From Pseudomonadota bacterium (GTDB taxonomy: Bacteria; Pseudomonadota; Gammaproteobacteria; Steroidobacterales; Steroidobacteraceae), in the NCBI GenBank assembly GCA_021792555.1, contig JAJYUL010000001.1, forward strand, positions 155,680 to 219,679: a stretch of 64,000 bases of DNA, written 5' to 3'. Each line of letters starts with the position of its first letter. Position 1 is the stretch's first letter. This document shows, in pieces, positions 62,304 through 64,000 of this stretch. A program made the position numbers and the translations under genes. A model generated the notes under the pieces. The model had not been told where the DNA came from. It did not search any database and saw only the letters and a program-made list of their open reading frames with translations.

Positions 62304-63392
62304 TTTCCCTGGAAGATCGCCAGAGTATCGCTCGTGCGGTAGACGAAGCACACCGCGGCGGGGCACGGCTGAGACGCGCATGTGTCGAGGCCGGCATCAC
62401 CCTGCGGACCCTGCAGCGGTGGAAGGGCGGCTCCGGCCTCGAGCGCGGAGATCGCCGGCCCCAGGGCCGTCCGACCCACACCCGCCCATGCGCTGAGTGA
62501 GGCCGAGAGGGAGGAAATCCTTCGGATCGCGAATGGGCCACGCTTCGCCGAGCTGCCTCCGGCGCGTATCGTGCGGATGCTCGCCGACGAAGGGGTCTAT
62601 ATCGCCAGCGAATCGAGCTTCAGCCGCGTCCTGAGGGCCCAAGGGCAGACTCGGCACCGGGACCGCGCCAAAGCGCCCCAGCGTGTCCGTGCGCCGAGTA
62701 CGCATGTGGCCACCGCCCCGCGGCAGGTCTTTTGCTGGGACATGACGTACCTGCCGGCCACCGTGGTGGGTCGCTGGTTCTATCTGTACCTGATCCTGGA
62801 TCTGTATAGCCGCAAGATCGTCGGCTTCGAGGTGCACGAGCGCGACGACTCCGAGCATGCCGTGAACCTGCTGTGCCGCACGGCCCTCGCCGAGGACCTG
62901 CACACGCTCGATTACAAGCCGGTGCTGCACGGGGATAACGGTGCGACGCTCGAGGCGACCACGGTGCTGGCCATGATGCATTGGCTGGGACTGAAGGCCT
63001 CTTACTCCCGCCCACGTGTCAGCGACGACAACGCCTTCGTGGAAGCGCTGTTCCGCACCGCCAAGTACCGGCCGCAGTTCCCGACGAAGGGCTTCTCGGA
63101 TCTCGAACAGGCCCGCCAGTGGGCGAGCTCGTTCGTGCAGTGGTACAACCACGATCATCGCCACAGTGGCATCCGCTACGTCAGCCCCGCGCAGCGACAT
63201 GCCGGAGAGGACCGCAACGTGCTGCGGGCTCGCCACGCGCTCTACCAGCAGGCACGAGCAGAAAGCCCGCGACGCTGGGCACGGCACACCCGAAACTGCA
63301 ATCCGATCACCGTCGTCACGCTCAATCCCGAGCGCGACGCAGTGATCAAAGCGGCAACCGAGAGCGTTCATAAAACTCGGTCTGCTGCATGA
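62300..63392 (+). pseudogene. IS3-type transposase orfB (DDE integrase), frameshifted near its start
   Basis: ATG 62300 overlaps the orfA stop (ATGA) and reads MISLEDRQSIARAVDEAHRG with a helix-turn-helix (VEAGITLRTLQRWKGG). Near 62455-62475 the frame shifts, and the main body continues as RPTPAHALSEAEREEILRI through the rve catalytic domain: first Asp in CWDMTYLPA, second in LHGDNGA, Glu in DNAFVEALFRTAK. The C-terminal core looks intact; the frameshift would prevent full-length product unless slippage occurs at the CCCCAGGGCC tract. Confidence 0.78.
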
Positions 63393-63395
63393 AAC

Positions 63396-63414
63396 GGGCG
63401 ACAACTACGTTGAC
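63396..63414 (+). repeat. Right terminal inverted repeat of the IS
   Basis: GGCGACAACTACGTTGACA, just past the orfB stop; complement of the left end with a few mismatches, ending in CA. Confidence 0.75.
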
Positions 63415-63599
63415 ACGCACCGCTGCACCGGCCAGGATGGTTGTCGCCGAGCGGACAAGATAGTTGACGTCAGACAGCGGCTGTCTTGTCGCGACGGGGC
63501 TCGCTCCGGCACCAGAACAGAGCAAGGGAACGCCATGCGCATTTTGGAAAGATCGCGGGTCGTGAAGGGGGAGTGCCTTACGCTGGCCAAGCTAGAAAA
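63415..63599. other. Mosaic of insertion-sequence end fragments
   Basis: GTTGTCGCC recurs at 63439-63447, and GGACAAGATAGTTGACGTCA nearby resembles the adjacent IS right end, so a remnant of a related IS may be present. AGACAG-CGG-CTGTCT forms a small hairpin next to it. A short frame from ATG 63535 (37 codons, AAGGGA upstream) runs into the repeats that follow; I do not regard it as a proven gene. Confidence 0.4.
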
Positions 63600-63650
63600 G
63601 TGTGCAATTTTCGCCCGCCACAAGTGGGCAATTTACGTCCGGCGTTGACA
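63600..63650. mobile_element. IS21-type end remnant with direct repeats
   Basis: GTGTGCAATTTTCG (63600-63613) and GTGGGCAATTTACG (63624-63637) are direct repeats with a 24-base period, followed by TCCGGCGTTGACA. Repeated motifs of this kind next to a terminal GTTGACA are typical of IS21-family ends, as I recall them. No istA/istB genes are visible here. Confidence 0.5.
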
Positions 63651-63913
63651 CGAACTCCCTGGCACGCGGCCACAGCCGGCACCGGTCGCTCCATGACCCT
63701 GAAGCAACTATACTTTGGCCGAGATCTGCGATATCGAGCGGGAGACGGCGGCCGGCCTAAAGCGGATAACGACTTGGGATCGGCCCGAGGGCCGAAATCG
63801 CGCAATTTTCCGAGCGAGTCGCTCACTCGGGAAGCGACTTCAATTCACGCGGACGATAGATGTGCTTCGAAAAAGGGTCTTCGTGAATCAGTGTGGGTAA
63901 AAAGCGGGGTCCG
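63651..63913. other. No recognisable gene
   Basis: About 260 bases beyond the IS21-type end. The open frames are short and unlike known proteins; AT content is higher than in the chromosomal part, in keeping with transposon DNA. Confidence 0.4.
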
Positions 63914-64000
63914 ATGATGCGCGAACCCCTATATTCACAGGATCCGAGGGCCCTGGCGGGCGGCCCGAAATTTGGCATGATGGCCGGATGCCAAGAGCTC
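63914..64000 (+). CDS. Possible gene start running off the window
   Basis: A frame opens with ATGATG at 63914 and stays open for 29 codons to the window end, reading MMREPLYSQDPRALAGGPKF. GGGG lies 4 bases upstream. I do not recognise it; it may be the first gene of the next cargo segment. Confidence 0.25.
   Translation, partial: MMREPLYSQDPRALAGGPKFGMMAGCQEL

Larger units (their letters stand above)
61777..63414 (+). mobile_element. IS3-type insertion sequence, about 1.64 kb, with frameshifted transposase genes
   Basis: Two overlapping frames, orfA and orfB, lie between imperfect terminal inverted repeats. The left repeat (61777-61795) and the complement of the right repeat (63396-63414) share GTCANCGTAGTTGTCGCC. 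The outer right bases are TTGACA, so that end reads TG...CA as in IS3 elements; the left outermost base is C. I could not see a target duplication. Two frameshifts in the genes suggest it is now inactive on its own. Confidence 0.8.

Noticed and set aside
63892..63897. A second TGTGGG as the other Tn7-like end
   Set aside because: It is in the same orientation rather than inverted, no repeat units follow and no AACAT flanks it.
63486..63917. A 143-codon frame near the window end
   Set aside because: It runs across IS21-type end repeats, and its translation has no recognisable features.

Overview
The window is high-GC, densely coded chromosomal DNA of a gammaproteobacterium. Household gene order points there: rhodanese-grxC-secB-gpsA, tesA divergent from ybbA/ybbP, glnA-ntrB-ntrC with a sigma-54 promoter, tatABC, and parAB-atpIBEFHAGDC-glmU-glmS. 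The very high GC, abundant GTG starts, a class 1B-type PyrD, a kumamolisin-like protease and a xylose-type LacI operator suggest the Xanthomonadales/Nevskiales side of the class. That placement is inference from gene content only.

Layout. 1-3.7 kb: the 3' part of a Cys/Met PLP enzyme, a secreted-protein gene cut by one in-frame stop, and a kumamolisin-like sedolisin. 3.7-8.3 kb (minus): glyQ-glyS-plsC-phzF-like run. 8.3-13.4 kb: nitrogen control, with glnA behind a sigma-54 promoter and two NtrC-type sites, then a DUF4124 protein, ntrB and ntrC. 13.4-20.8 kb: pyrD, small membrane and stress genes, gpsA-secB-grxC-rhodanese, envC, a DedA protein, a small basic protein and a zinc-ribbon protein. 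20.9-28 kb: an accessory carbohydrate region (GMC oxidoreductase, glycoamylase-like/GH144-like membrane protein, about 1 kb without genes, two-CBM GH10 xylanase under a xylose-type operator). 28-32.8 kb: ybbP-ybbA, tesA and an exported methyltransferase-like protein. 32.8-38.5 kb: two transporters, tatABC, dtd, a diheme cytochrome c. 38.7-45.2 kb: DegP/DegQ protease, an MBL hydrolase, an S9-like protein that has lost its catalytic triad, and a two-component system. 45.3-61.1 kb: rsmG, an Lrp/amino-acid-dehydrogenase pair, parAB, the complete ATP synthase operon, glmU, a CHAD protein and glmS.

The most striking region is 61.1-64 kb. Exactly 26 bp after the glmS stop codon the sequence switches to TGTGGG followed by five tandem 20-bp repeats. 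This is the position and architecture of the right end of a Tn7-like transposon inserted in attTn7. Behind it lie a small lipoprotein gene whose 3' end is formed by an insertion sequence, a frameshifted IS3-type element with intact-looking terminal repeats, and IS21-type end repeats. No tns genes appear in the 2.8 kb visible, so the element is either decayed or organised differently, and it continues past the window edge.

The genes fit a free-living, nitrogen-regulated, plant-polymer-using aerobe. I found no rRNA, tRNA or CRISPR array.
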